Assembly: GCA_020161935.1 (NCBI GenBank)
Contig: JAIUNI010000001.1
Location: forward strand, 1,488,001-1,552,000
Length of the DNA: 64,000 nucleotides
From: Chloroflexota bacterium
GTDB lineage: Bacteria > Chloroflexota > Anaerolineae > Aggregatilineales > Phototrophicaceae
Direction of reading: 5' to 3'
The notes below the pieces were generated by a model. The model was not told where the DNA came from and did not search any database. It worked only from the letters and a program-made list of their open reading frames with translations. Both the position numbers and the translations under genes were made by a program. Below, one piece after another: positions 8,164 through 16,774 of this stretch (its first letter is position 1; each line of letters starts with the position of its first letter).

Positions 8164-9324
8164 TTAGCTTTTTCCCGGCCAACCGCTGGCTTCCAACCAC
8201 GCTTTTACTTCATGGTCGGCAGAATGTGGATCAGACAATGGTAAAGTAACACGACTGTTCGACATCAATGAGAGTTGTACCGCCCTTAGCAACTCAATAG
8301 CACGATAACCATCCCATCCAGTAACCAAAGGTTGATCGTTACCGCGAATGGCCTGCGCGAAATTCTCAATGATGCCCATGTATCCACCAAATTCTTCATC
8401 AAAGAGAAGCGTATTCGGAATGACGGTGCGCCATGATTTAGTCGGGCCTTCTTCACTGTCGTAAATCAGGAGTTCATGCTGATCTTCGACCGACAACCAC
8501 GCATGATCGCCATACACCTCTACCCGTTCCCACGGCTTGAGGTTAAGCGCAGACGCGCTGGTATAAATCGTTCCCACAGCACCAGACGCAAATTCAAGTG
8601 TAATCACTGCATTATCAATGGGGTATTTGCGCCGATTACGTCCATATTTATTGACACCTATGGCGGTCAGCGCCACCACATCGCCCATGAGATAGCGTGC
8701 AATATCAAAAAGATGAATGGTGCCAGATTCGAGCAAATCCACATAATCGTATCCGAGGTTAAACTTGCCGACGAAAAGTGCCGGATCGTGTATGCTACCA
8801 GATTCAATCGCCTGTTTGGCGCGACGATAAGGCGGCGAATAGCGTTTATTGGCAACAGTCATCAGTATGGCATGATGTTCATCAGCGGCGTTACAAATGT
8901 GCTTCGCATCAACCAATGAACCTGTAATGGGCTTTTCGACCAGCACATGCCGACCTGATTCGAGGCTAGCAAGTGTATGTTCGAAGTGTAAATTGTCAGG
9001 GCTGAGAATAATAACGCCATCAAGTTTGGCTTCGGCTAGCATCGTACGATAATCGGCATACCATTGCCCGCCGTAGATGGCTTGCACTTTGCGCCCATGT
9101 TCCTCGCGGGGTTCGCTAAAAGCTGCAATTTCGACCGGCTCCCAGATCATACGCAGACGGGCGACCGCCGGAAAGTATTTGGACTGGGCGACACCTCCCG
9201 CACCGATGATTCCGAGTCGAATAGGAATGCGGTTGGCACGCCTCTCATCATAACCAATCCCGTAAACATCCAACTGCTGGAAGGCTTTGTGAACCGGCGT
9301 ATGGCCGTAAGTATCTTCCAACAT
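8164..9324 (-). CDS. Gfo/Idh/MocA-family oxidoreductase (probable sugar dehydrogenase)
   Basis: This is a 386-aa NAD(P)-dependent oxidoreductase. Its Rossmann motif is IPIRLGIIGAGGVAQSKYFPAVAR, here preceded by a 30-residue N-terminal extension. The family's EKP motif is present in HVLVEKPITGS (K as catalytic lysine), and the substrate domain carries FNLGYDYVDLLESGTIHLFDIARYLMG, where the D-x-x-x-H pattern supplies the general acid/base. The start shares one base with the permease stop. In this operon it is the best candidate for oxidising the imported sugar to the aldonate or lactone acted on by the dehydratase. No dedicated lactonase is visible, so the lactone may open spontaneously or by an enzyme encoded elsewhere. 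Confidence 0.88.
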   Translation of the reverse strand: MLEDTYGHTPVHKAFQQLDVYGIGYDERRANRIPIRLGIIGAGGVAQSKYFPAVARLRMIWEPVEIAAFSEPREEHGRKVQAIYGGQWYADYRTMLAEAKLDGVIILSPDNLHFEHTLASLESGRHVLVEKPITGSLVDAKHICNAADEHHAILMTVANKRYSPPYRRAKQAIESGSIHDPALFVGKFNLGYDYVDLLESGTIHLFDIARYLMGDVVALTAIGVNKYGRNRRKYPIDNAVITLEFASGAVGTIYTSASALNLKPWERVEVYGDHAWLSVEDQHELLIYDSEEGPTKSWRTVIPNTLLFDEEFGGYMGIIENFAQAIRGNDQPLVTGWDGYRAIELLRAVQLSLMSNSRVTLPLSDPHSADHEVKAWLEASGWPGKS

Positions 9325-10313
9325 CAGATTTTCCTTCTCAGTAACCGGACGCTGACTACCCCAAACAGCAGCGCCAGAATAATAGCCGCACCTTTATAAG
9401 TCGCAATCTGCGCGTCTAGCATACCCAAGTTACTGAGACCATTATTTAGAACAGCGATAAACAAAGCGCCGATCAAAGTGCGCCGCAACTTACCCTCACC
9501 GCCTTGAAACGGATTTCCACCAATGATGACAGCCACAATTGCATCGAGTTCCAACCCGTAAGCGGCATCTGGAGCGGCAGCGCCCAAACGACTGACTGTA
9601 ATCAATGTGGCTAAACCTACAAACAAACCAAACATAGCGAACATCAACAGCTTGTACTTGGTGGTAGGAACACCCGCCTGAATGGTAGCACGTTCGTCAC
9701 TGCCCATAGCAAAGGTGTAACGCCCTAACCGAGTACGGTTCAAGACAAATCCGCCAGCAATGAAGGCCAGCGCGGTCAATACAACAGGCGGTGTAATCTG
9801 TAAGAAAAGGGATGCGTTCATAAAATCAATAAATGGATGTTGAACGCTGATCGATTCAGCACCCGTCAGGCTAACAGCTAATCCACGCGCCCAGATCCAG
9901 GAGGCGAGGGTCACAATGAGCGGATTGATACCAACGCGAGCAATCAATATGGCGTTGAATACTTCTACAAAAACCGCCGTGACAAATGCAGCAGCAATGG
10001 CAAGTATGATGCTGCCAGAAGCCGCGAAAACGATTCCCATGATGGTGCCGCTGAGGGCAATAAGGGAGGCCGGAGACAAATCAATATGCTTCGAAATAAT
10101 AGCGAAGGTCATGCCGACGGACACGATCATCATGGCGGAATTCTGCGTCAGCAGCGTGGTCATGTTGGCTAAGGTCAAGAAGCGAGGATTGAGCGCATTA
10201 AATAACACAAATAACACAATCAATATAAGAAGCAAACCATATTCAGCTACTAACGCGCCTGCCCTGCCCTGTAACCTATAGGGGGATTGTGTCCCTGATG
10301 TTGCGCTTGCCAT
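9324..10313 (-). CDS. Sugar ABC transporter permease, RbsC/YtfT type (CUT2)
   Basis: This 329-aa inner-membrane permease has about nine to ten hydrophobic segments, starting with AEYGLLLILIVLFVLFNALNPRFL. The family signature LTQNSAMMIVSVGMTFAIISKHIDLSPASLIALSG sits near residues 53-88, and the ATPase-contact region AAPDAAYGLELDAIVAVIIGGNPFQGGEG near 245-275. AGGAGG precedes the ATG at ideal spacing. It pairs with the adjacent RbsC-like protein to make a heterodimeric membrane pore, as in the YtfQRT-YjfF system. Confidence 0.94.
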   Translation of the reverse strand: MASATSGTQSPYRLQGRAGALVAEYGLLLILIVLFVLFNALNPRFLTLANMTTLLTQNSAMMIVSVGMTFAIISKHIDLSPASLIALSGTIMGIVFAASGSIILAIAAAFVTAVFVEVFNAILIARVGINPLIVTLASWIWARGLAVSLTGAESISVQHPFIDFMNASLFLQITPPVVLTALAFIAGGFVLNRTRLGRYTFAMGSDERATIQAGVPTTKYKLLMFAMFGLFVGLATLITVSRLGAAAPDAAYGLELDAIVAVIIGGNPFQGGEGKLRRTLIGALFIAVLNNGLSNLGMLDAQIATYKGAAIILALLFGVVSVRLLRRKI

Positions 10314-10322
10314 ATTCGCCTC

Positions 10323-11330
10323 CTAGCCTCGCCTACGTTGGGCTAGGCGATCCAGTACAATGGCCGTTAGAACCAACAATCCGGTGGCAGTTTGCTGCCA
10401 TTCGGCCGGAATACGCCTAAGCGTCATAAAGTTTAAGACCATATACAGAATAAAAGCACCCAGCAGTGTTTTTTCCACGCGCCCGATTCCCCCGCTGAGA
10501 CGTGTTCCACCCAGCACGACGGCCGCAATGGTATAAAATTCACTACCTGCACCTAAACCGGGACTGATGACACCTGTCGCAGCGGCCATCAACATGCCCC
10601 CGATACCAGCCATTAATCCACACAGTGTATAAGCCAACAGTTTGATCGGAAGTACAGGCAATCCAGACAGGTGGGCAGTTACCTGATTGCCCCCGATTGC
10701 ATAGATAAAGCGCCCAAACAAGGTTTGACGTAACACCACCGCCATGATGAGATAAATAATCAAGACAATGATGACGGTCAGCGGAATGCCGGGGACATCC
10801 AGTTCAGCTATACCGGGCGTGCGAGTAATGGCAACCCACTCGAAGAAAGGGTCGGTAACTCGAATTTGAGCATTATTCATCAGCACCAAAGTAAGACCAC
10901 GCACACCAATCAACGTACCAAGTGTGGCAATCACAGGACTAATACCGGCAACTTCCACCAGCAGCCCATTCATCAATCCGGCCACCGTCGCAGATGATAA
11001 GCCAACCAAAATGGCAATTGCAACCGGAGTACCATCACGCAGCAGCACAGAAGTAATCCCTGCGGCCAGAAACAATACTGAGCCAACGGAAAGGTCAATA
11101 CCGCCGATCAGAATGACGAGTGTCATGCCAAGCGCCAGCACCGCAACCACCGACATCTGGCGAAAAATGTTAAAAATATTGTTGGGTAATAAGAATTTAT
11201 CACTGCTCAAGCCAAATGCTACAAGCATTAACACGACCACCAACAGCGTACTGTTCTGAGCCACAAAACGCGAAAGGATCGCGCCGACAGATGCTTGATT
11301 GTCAGGAAAAGATTGAACCTTATTCGACAT
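10323..11330 (-). CDS. Sugar ABC transporter permease, RbsC type (CUT2)
   Basis: This is the second membrane subunit (335 aa) of the CUT2 importer. The motif MTLVILIGGIDLSVGSVLFLAAG near residues 80-102 and the C-terminal GSEFYTIAAVVLGGTRLSGGIG are diagnostic. A start at 11381 is possible, but the ATG at 11330 (MSNKVQSF) is preferred. The longer version would add a basic leader lying inside the ATPase gene, while the chosen start overlaps the ATPase stop by 11 nt, a normal coupled arrangement. Confidence 0.93.
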   Translation of the reverse strand: MSNKVQSFPDNQASVGAILSRFVAQNSTLLVVVLMLVAFGLSSDKFLLPNNIFNIFRQMSVVAVLALGMTLVILIGGIDLSVGSVLFLAAGITSVLLRDGTPVAIAILVGLSSATVAGLMNGLLVEVAGISPVIATLGTLIGVRGLTLVLMNNAQIRVTDPFFEWVAITRTPGIAELDVPGIPLTVIIVLIIYLIMAVVLRQTLFGRFIYAIGGNQVTAHLSGLPVLPIKLLAYTLCGLMAGIGGMLMAAATGVISPGLGAGSEFYTIAAVVLGGTRLSGGIGRVEKTLLGAFILYMVLNFMTLRRIPAEWQQTATGLLVLTAIVLDRLAQRRRG

Positions 11331-12846
11331 GGGCGTAACCCTGGGTCGCTGAGAGCAGCCCTTCTTCCGATGCTTCTGCACGGTCTATGGTTTGGGATAA
11401 TTGACCGTCGTACATAATAAAGATGCGATCCGATATACCTAATATTTCGATCAAATCTTCAGACACAACCATAATCGATTTACCGGCTTCAGCCAACACG
11501 TGTAGTTGCCGATATATTTCAGCTTTAGCACCCACATCGATGCCCTGTGTCGGTGCTATGAACATCAGAATATCCAAATCACGCATTAGCCATTTAGCCA
11601 AAATGACCTTTTGTTGGTTACCACCACTAAGTGTCCCAACGGCAGCATGAGCAGAACCAACTTTGATCTGCAAATCCCGAATAGAATCGTTAGCGGCTTG
11701 AGTTTCACTGCGGTTGCGAATAAATAGAAGCGCCTGTCGGAAGAGAAGTGCCAGCGAAGGAAGCGTGATGTTTTCTTTGACACTCATGTCAACAATTAGG
11801 CCCTCTGCTTTGCGATGTTCGGTAAGCAGTCCTATACCTAATGCAATCGCTTGTTTTGGTGAGCCAATAAACACTGCCTTGCCCTTGCGGCGTATCAGTC
11901 CACTGACTTCCAATTCAGTACCGAAAAGCGCACGGACCAGTTCGTTTTGGCCTGCGCCGAGTAAGCCCGTGATGCCGACAATTTCACCGCGCTTGAGACT
12001 AAAGCTAACCTTCTTTACACTACGCCCAACCGATAGATTTTCGACTTCGAGTACGATTTCCTCACTGGTGGCATTCTGTTCACGCTGTTGGAAAAAGGTC
12101 TCCTTGCGCTCACCAATAGTCATCTCGACCAATTCGTCTTCGCTAACACCCTGCATTGCGAAGGTTTTGACAAGCTGCCCATTTCGTAACACCGTAGCGT
12201 GGTCACAATATTTGAGGATTTCTTTAAAGCGATGCGATATAAAAATAATGGCTATTTGTTGAGCTTTTAGGCCTTCGAGCATTTTGAACAGCAGTGTGCT
12301 TTCTTCATCGGCGAGGGCAGCAGTTGGTTCATCCAACACCAGAATCTTGGGTTGATGTGAGATAACTTTAGCAATTTCCACTAACTGCTGTTGTGCAAGC
12401 GGCAGGTCGCTTACGAGCGCATCAACATCAATCGATTGAATGCCTAGCTGTGTCAAAATTTGAGCCGAACGTTCACGATCCGCTTTTTGATTGATGAATA
12501 TGCCGTTGCCAGCCTCACGTCCCAAGAAAATGTTATGAGCCACTGATAGCTGTGGAACGAGGCTGAGATCCTGATAAACTGTGCCGATTCCAATGCGTAA
12601 GGCATCCCGCGGGTGCGAAAAACGCATGGACTCACCTTGAATACGGAGTTCACCTTCTTCAAGCGGATAGACCCCCGCTAGAATTTTCATCAAGGTCGAT
12701 TTACCCGCACCATTTTGACCAATGAGAGCATGAATCTCACCACGTCGGGCTGAAAAATCAACGCCGTTTAAAGCTATCATGCCGGGAAACCGTTTGGTGA
12801 TACCCCGCATTTCAAGAATGGGGGCTTCCTTATTTGGCTGGATCAT
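11320..12846 (-). CDS. Sugar ABC transporter ATP-binding protein, RbsA/MglA type
   Basis: This 508-aa cytoplasmic ATPase has two tandem nucleotide-binding domains, the hallmark of CUT2 systems. Domain 1 has Walker A GQNGAGKST near residue 43 and Walker B ILVLDEPTAAL near 165. Domain 2 has a divergent loop GLLGAGQNELVRALFG near 290, a signature TLSGGNQQKVILAKWL near 400 and a Walker B degenerated to DILMFIAPTQGIDVGAK, where the usual LDEPT is FIAPT. Loss of the usual Walker glutamate in the second domain is common in RbsA-like proteins. It lies 69 bp downstream of the binding-protein gene, with a GC hairpin between them. Confidence 0.95.
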   Translation of the reverse strand: MIQPNKEAPILEMRGITKRFPGMIALNGVDFSARRGEIHALIGQNGAGKSTLMKILAGVYPLEEGELRIQGESMRFSHPRDALRIGIGTVYQDLSLVPQLSVAHNIFLGREAGNGIFINQKADRERSAQILTQLGIQSIDVDALVSDLPLAQQQLVEIAKVISHQPKILVLDEPTAALADEESTLLFKMLEGLKAQQIAIIFISHRFKEILKYCDHATVLRNGQLVKTFAMQGVSEDELVEMTIGERKETFFQQREQNATSEEIVLEVENLSVGRSVKKVSFSLKRGEIVGITGLLGAGQNELVRALFGTELEVSGLIRRKGKAVFIGSPKQAIALGIGLLTEHRKAEGLIVDMSVKENITLPSLALLFRQALLFIRNRSETQAANDSIRDLQIKVGSAHAAVGTLSGGNQQKVILAKWLMRDLDILMFIAPTQGIDVGAKAEIYRQLHVLAEAGKSIMVVSEDLIEILGISDRIFIMYDGQLSQTIDRAEASEEGLLSATQGYAHVE

Positions 12847-12878
12847 CGTTGAAGCAATTCACTTCTTTAAGCCTATTT

Positions 12879-12903
12879 GGGGGGCAAATACAATCACCCC
12901 CCC
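12879..12903 (-). terminator. GC hairpin between binding protein and ATPase genes
   Basis: GGGGGG (12879-12884) can pair with a C-run at 12897-12903 around a 12-nt loop. It is in the intercistronic gap, with no U-tract. It probably stabilises the upstream mRNA segment or partly attenuates transcription. Confidence 0.5.
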
Positions 12904-12915
12904 ATGCCATATCAA

Positions 12916-13941
12916 TTATGTATTGGGATAACGAGCCGCATAATCGGCCACAATGTTGCCAACTGGCAGTTCGAAGGGAAAAATGGTGATCTTGTCAGCC
13001 AAGTCCGCCGATAACTGTTGGAAGCCTGTCAGATTCTCGGTGGTTACCAGCGCACCCGGCATGTAATAAGTGGCAGGCACCTGAACGCCGCTGCCGACCA
13101 AGTAAGCCGCGTAAACATTCCAGAAGCCGTTATATTGCGGGAGCAATGCTACCGTGCTCCGCAGTGAGCCATCCGCGATACCCGATAGGCCAATCTCGGT
13201 ACCGTCGTATGACACGATCATGATATCTTCTTTGCCAGCACGCTTGAGTACATTGGCAGCCGGAACCGTCAGTGAATCGCTTAGACCATAGATGAGGTCA
13301 AGGTCAGGATAGGCCGTCAGCCAGTTCTCGGTCAAAGCAACTGCCTTATCGGCCTCCCAGTTGCCAGTTGATTCTTGGGCATCAATGACAATATTAGGAT
13401 ATTGCTTAATCACTTCTTCAAAACCACCAGCACGGTTGGTGTTGATGTCTTGTCCGAGCGCACCTAACAAAATGGCAACATGCCCCTTAGGTTCGCCGTA
13501 CTTCTTGGTCAACAATTCGACTGCATATTGCCCTACCAAGCGACCGTTAGCGACTTCTTCAAAACCTAACACAGTGGCACAGCCATCCATATAGCTGAAG
13601 AGGCAGACGACCGGAATGTTGGCATCAGCCGCCTTCTTCATAGACGGGCCGAAAGCCTTGGCATCCAAAGGATTGATGGAAATCGCACTGACTCCCTGAT
13701 TGACAAGATCTTCAAAAGCCTTAACTTGCTTGGTGACATCACCTTCACCGCTTGTGACGACCAATTCAAATCCATAGCGGCGGGCAGCTTCTTGTCCACC
13801 AGCCACCTGTGCGATCCAGAAAGGATTGTCGGTGCCAAGCTGTACCAAACCGATCTTAATCTTATCCTGTGCGGCTGCCGGTGAGATAAATAATCCCACG
13901 AGCATCATCAAAAAAAGACCAATAGTTAAACGGTGCTTCAT
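12916..13941 (-). CDS. Periplasmic-type sugar-binding protein of a CUT2 transporter
   Basis: This is a 341-aa secreted binding protein of the RbsB/YtfQ class. The signal peptide is MKHRLTIGLFLMMLVGLFISPAAAQ, followed by DKIKIGLVQLGTDNPFWIAQVAGGQEAARRYG. The ribose-binding-type landmarks are NQGVSAISINPLDAKAF, 'NIPVVCLFSYMDGC' and 'YGLSDSLTVPAANVLKRAG'. GGAGG precedes the start. It is the first transport gene behind the FCD regulator (37 bp gap) and delivers the sugar processed by the downstream enzymes. An internal cysteine pair (VVCLFSYMDGC) is unusual for the family but may be incidental. Confidence 0.94.
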   Translation of the reverse strand: MKHRLTIGLFLMMLVGLFISPAAAQDKIKIGLVQLGTDNPFWIAQVAGGQEAARRYGFELVVTSGEGDVTKQVKAFEDLVNQGVSAISINPLDAKAFGPSMKKAADANIPVVCLFSYMDGCATVLGFEEVANGRLVGQYAVELLTKKYGEPKGHVAILLGALGQDINTNRAGGFEEVIKQYPNIVIDAQESTGNWEADKAVALTENWLTAYPDLDLIYGLSDSLTVPAANVLKRAGKEDIMIVSYDGTEIGLSGIADGSLRSTVALLPQYNGFWNVYAAYLVGSGVQVPATYYMPGALVTTENLTGFQQLSADLADKITIFPFELPVGNIVADYAARYPNT

Positions 13942-13978
13942 TTCTAATTCCTCCGATATAAATATTTATCAAACAGGC

Positions 13979-14698
13979 TCATATCATGTTGCCATCGTGA
14001 TGATTGACCTCTATACGACGTTCGGAGTCGCTTAGATGCTCAATAATGGCAAGGTATGCACCTTCTACGTTGTGATCTCTAATGAGTTGTAATAAGTTTT
14101 GATGTGCCTGTAACCCCCTTTCTACTGCCCCCGGAACGATGTATCCTTCAGCGATGACTCCACGTAGTTGATCCACAAGCGGTTCCAGCAGTAATTCAAG
14201 AAAAGCATTATGAGTGGCTTTGGCAACACCAAGATGGAAATCAAGGTCAGCCTCAGACCATTTTTCGATAGAACCGGCATGTTCTTCCATGCGCTGTAGG
14301 CAATCGCTGAGGAATTCAAGGTCGTAACGATCTGCGCGTTCCGCTGCTAAACGTGCGTTCCAACCTTCAAGGATGCGTCGCGCTTCATATAAATCCGAAA
14401 TTGAATCGTGTGCACCTAACATACGAATATAGCGTCCAAGGGCATCACTCGTGGGGGCATGACTGGGATGTTTGACGTAAGCTCCACTGCCATTCATGAT
14501 TTCGATCAGACCGCGTTCCTTGAGGAACTTGAATGCTTCGCGAACAACATTCCGGCTAACCCCAAATTGGTCAGCAAGTTGTTGTTCTGAAGGCAGTTGG
14601 CTACCAACAGCAAAACTGCCGATAATGATCGACTCTTCAATTTCGCCGGCGACCATTTCGGACAGCGGTTTTCGTTGCAATTTTGCAAAAGTCTTCAT
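13979..14698 (-). CDS. FadR-subfamily GntR regulator (FCD domain)
   Basis: This is a 239-aa transcription factor. The winged helix occupies residues 10-75 (VAGEIEESIIIGSFAVGSQLPSEQQLADQFGVSRNVVREAFKFLKERGLIE). An all-helical FCD ligand domain follows (LYEARRILEGWNARLAAERADRYDLEFL... LDFHLGVAKATHNAFLELLLEPL), with the D-x-x-x-H and later H residues that bind a metal-carboxylate ligand in this family. It heads the leftward operon. Because E. coli DgoR is an FCD protein controlling galactonate degradation, a repressor sensing an aldonate or ketodeoxy acid is plausible. Ligand and operator are not evident from sequence. Confidence 0.92.
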   Translation of the reverse strand: MKTFAKLQRKPLSEMVAGEIEESIIIGSFAVGSQLPSEQQLADQFGVSRNVVREAFKFLKERGLIEIMNGSGAYVKHPSHAPTSDALGRYIRMLGAHDSISDLYEARRILEGWNARLAAERADRYDLEFLSDCLQRMEEHAGSIEKWSEADLDFHLGVAKATHNAFLELLLEPLVDQLRGVIAEGYIVPGAVERGLQAHQNLLQLIRDHNVEGAYLAIIEHLSDSERRIEVNHHDGNMI

Positions 14699-15122
14699 CT
14701 AAACTATTTACTAAAAAACATTCTATGATCTGTGGAGCTATTCTACAGCTGCAACAATAACGTGTTTTGGATTCTATGTCAATAATTTTGGCTGGCACTA
14801 AATATACGGTGTCACAAAATCAAGAGATTTGCCAATTGAGGCAATATAGATCAGGTAACACAAGCAACATAAAACCAAATGACATCTATCTTTGATAATG
14901 TTTAACAAATGGGAACAAGGCTGCATATTATTTAGCTATAGAACCATTGGGAGCCAAAAGAAATAGACCAGAGAAGCATTTACTCCTTCAAACCCAAGTA
15001 AACAACTAGAGAGGTCCACTGCGGAATCTGAGAACAATAGTTGATCTATCCTCCTATAAATTGACTGAGTATTCGCGCAAATCATACGAGTATAGTGACA
15101 TGGCTAATGTGTCCTGAGATGC
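14699..15122. other. Non-coding upstream region of the FCD-regulator operon
   Basis: This is about 420 bp of AT-rich DNA with no convincing gene. It must contain the promoter of the leftward operon, but I could not single out reliable -35/-10 or operator elements. A 15-codon fragment reading MSLYSYDLREYSVNL near 15057-15101 (minus) faintly resembles an IS630 N-terminus and then stops. Confidence 0.5.
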
Positions 15123-15290
15123 TTAATGTGAGTGATTGGCCCTATTCCACGCAGTACCAACACTGATATTGAGATGTTTTGCAATCGCCGGAAAGCTCCA
15201 TCCTGCGAAGTTCAATGACTTTTGCTTGGAGTTCTATTTTTGCGGGATCAATTGGACGAGATTCGGCCTTATACTTGGCTCTTTTAAAGA
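15123..15290 (-). pseudogene. Frameshifted remnant of a small helix-turn-helix protein
   Basis: On the minus strand one frame reads FKRAKYKAESRPIDPAKIEL and then QAKVIELRR. A shift of one base is then needed to continue as GWSFPAIAKHLNISVGTAWNRANHSH followed by a stop. The joined product has the layout of a short DNA-binding protein with a resolvase/sigma-4-like helix-turn-helix (AIAKHLNISVGTAW). The frameshift lies near 15200. This resembles small HTH proteins common in phage or plasmid-derived regions. It is decayed and probably non-functional. Confidence 0.5.
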
Positions 15291-15342
15291 CAAATACAAG
15301 TTTAAAATATCGAGGATAGGTGCGGCAGCGATGTCTTGAGCC

Positions 15343-15792
15343 TTAATTGGGAAAACAGCCTCTAAGCAAGACTTCGGCACTTGAAGATGGATATGAACTG
15401 ATCTGCTGTATAACACCTAAGATGTCCATCTCAGTCCAACTCTCGGTAATTAATTCATCACAGGTATGAAATAAGCTAATGGAAGGTGTTACGATCTCAC
15501 AACCGCTAGCGAGTATACCCAGAAAACTGGCTTGATGCGTACCGTAAAAAGTTGTACGTAGAACCACTGTATTCGGCAGCATAATGCTCTCATCAATACT
15601 CATATGTAGGTCAGGAAAAGCTAAGTGTAGACCCTGTACAAACCCTTTAAACCCCACCTGACTCAGGGGAAGCAGCATAGGGACATGCGCTACGAAGTGC
15701 GGTGCAAAGATCCCATCAGATAGATGACTATTAGGCATATTGAAGAAATGGGCTAAGGATTGAACAATCACCGTGGTGTCATTTGTAGACAT
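15343..15792 (-). CDS. SnoaL-like (NTF2-fold) ester-cyclase-type protein
   Basis: This 149-aa cytoplasmic cone-fold protein is the most divergent of three SnoaL-like proteins in the region. Matching elements are GFKGFVQGLHLAFPDLHMSIDESIML followed by VVLRTTFYGTHQASFLGILASGCEI, where the usual text is G-T-H-x-G-x-F-x-G-I-x-x-T-G. The ending SLFHTCDELITESWTEMDILGVIQQI parallels the family's 'DGKIVEHW...D...GLLQQLG'. I chose the ATG at 15792 because AGGA is properly spaced before it; an in-frame start exists at 15813. The function is unknown: family members cyclise polyketides, isomerise steroids or hydrolyse small substrates. Confidence 0.75.
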   Translation of the reverse strand: MSTNDTTVIVQSLAHFFNMPNSHLSDGIFAPHFVAHVPMLLPLSQVGFKGFVQGLHLAFPDLHMSIDESIMLPNTVVLRTTFYGTHQASFLGILASGCEIVTPSISLFHTCDELITESWTEMDILGVIQQISSYPSSSAEVLLRGCFPN

Positions 15793-15849
15793 TTTAAAGT
15801 CCTGTTTATGCAATTTAGGTAGTAGAAACTGTCTTCATTTCGATCACTA

Positions 15850-16602
15850 TTAGGGGATTTTGTTAATGGTTGGTACGGCCTTTGCGCCAGCTAGGAATGC
15901 AAGAATTAGGCCGACCAATTCAAAGGGTTTTTCAAAAGGTATTTCATGCGTGCAGTCTAAGAAAACAATACTGGGATTCCCAAGCGGCTCTACCACAGTA
16001 GTTTTTAGGATGTCAGGCGTAAAAATTGAATCATGGAGACCACCAATGACCAGCACTGGACAGTTGATTAATTCCAATCGACTTACAAATGAGGTTTCGG
16101 TTATCATTTTAAACACACTGTCCCACACAAACTTTGGAACTTGAAAGGCATTCTTGTCTCGACAGTCTGTTAAATGAAACTGATGGTTGGACTGGTTCTG
16201 ATATATATCTTCCGGTAATTGCATCACCGAAGCCGGGCAACCACCAATGAGAATGAGGCCATTGACACGTTCACGCTGTAAAGTCGCAGCATATTGAGCT
16301 ATTTTAGCCCCAAGACCAAAGCCAATGAGGATGACACGAACCGCTCCAGCATGATCGAGGACATCAAAGACATCTTGTGCAAACCGCTGCACGGTATAGC
16401 CTAATTCAGGTTTATCCGAGATGCCATGTCCACGAAGGTCATAGGTAATGATTCGTAAGCCTGTAAAATCAAAGTACTTCATCATGTCTTGGAAATCTTT
16501 TCGTGATCCACCATAGTCATGTATGAAGAGTAAATGGCAGCGTCCAGAACCATTGGTGCTATAGGATAAGGCAATATTGTCGTTGGTGCGTGCAGTAGGC
16601 AT
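15850..16602 (-). CDS. Alpha/beta-hydrolase-fold protein lacking the nucleophile serine
   Basis: This 250-aa alpha/beta-hydrolase has the oxyanion HG-like motif written FIHDYGGSRKDF, the strand ITYDLRGHGISDKP, and the late Asp (GGLHDSIFTPD) and His (DCTHEIPFEKP) of the catalytic triad. The nucleophile elbow, normally G-x-S-x-G, reads LIGFGLGAKIAQYA, so the serine position (about residue 96) is glycine (codon GGT). The rest of the fold is intact, so this is not simple decay. The chosen ATG has GGATAAG upstream; a GTG 11 codons earlier is possible. It lies between a SnoaL-like gene and a Gfo/Idh/MocA gene in the same direction. It may bind a ligand without hydrolysing it, or use another mechanism. 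Confidence 0.85.
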   Translation of the reverse strand: MPTARTNDNIALSYSTNGSGRCHLLFIHDYGGSRKDFQDMMKYFDFTGLRIITYDLRGHGISDKPELGYTVQRFAQDVFDVLDHAGAVRVILIGFGLGAKIAQYAATLQRERVNGLILIGGCPASVMQLPEDIYQNQSNHQFHLTDCRDKNAFQVPKFVWDSVFKMITETSFVSRLELINCPVLVIGGLHDSIFTPDILKTTVVEPLGNPSIVFLDCTHEIPFEKPFELVGLILAFLAGAKAVPTINKIP

Positions 16603-16774
16603 TTCACTTATCCATATCCGACTATCGATAATCACTTAACGAATATTTGTTTAACCGTAGATACTGAAGATCAGCATCTAACAGAGGTATATTGGCAAGC
16701 AAATACCAACTCACTCAGGGTTAACAGTCCCCGTAATTAAATAACACAGACGTGAATTGGCTAAATATTCAGTC

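Noticed and set aside
11320..12846. Degenerate Walker B (FIAPT) in the second ATPase domain as a sign of decay.
   Set aside because: A degenerate second nucleotide site is usual in RbsA/MglA-type proteins.
14701..14760. CTGTGG..CTACAG near the FCD-regulator start as an operator.
   Set aside because: Imperfect 6-bp arms in AT-rich DNA; chance occurrence is likely and there is no second copy in the operon.
15057..15101. MSLYSYDLREYSVNL on the minus strand resembles the start of an IS630 transposase.
   Set aside because: Only 15 codons before a stop, with no continuation I can recognise in any frame; too short to call.
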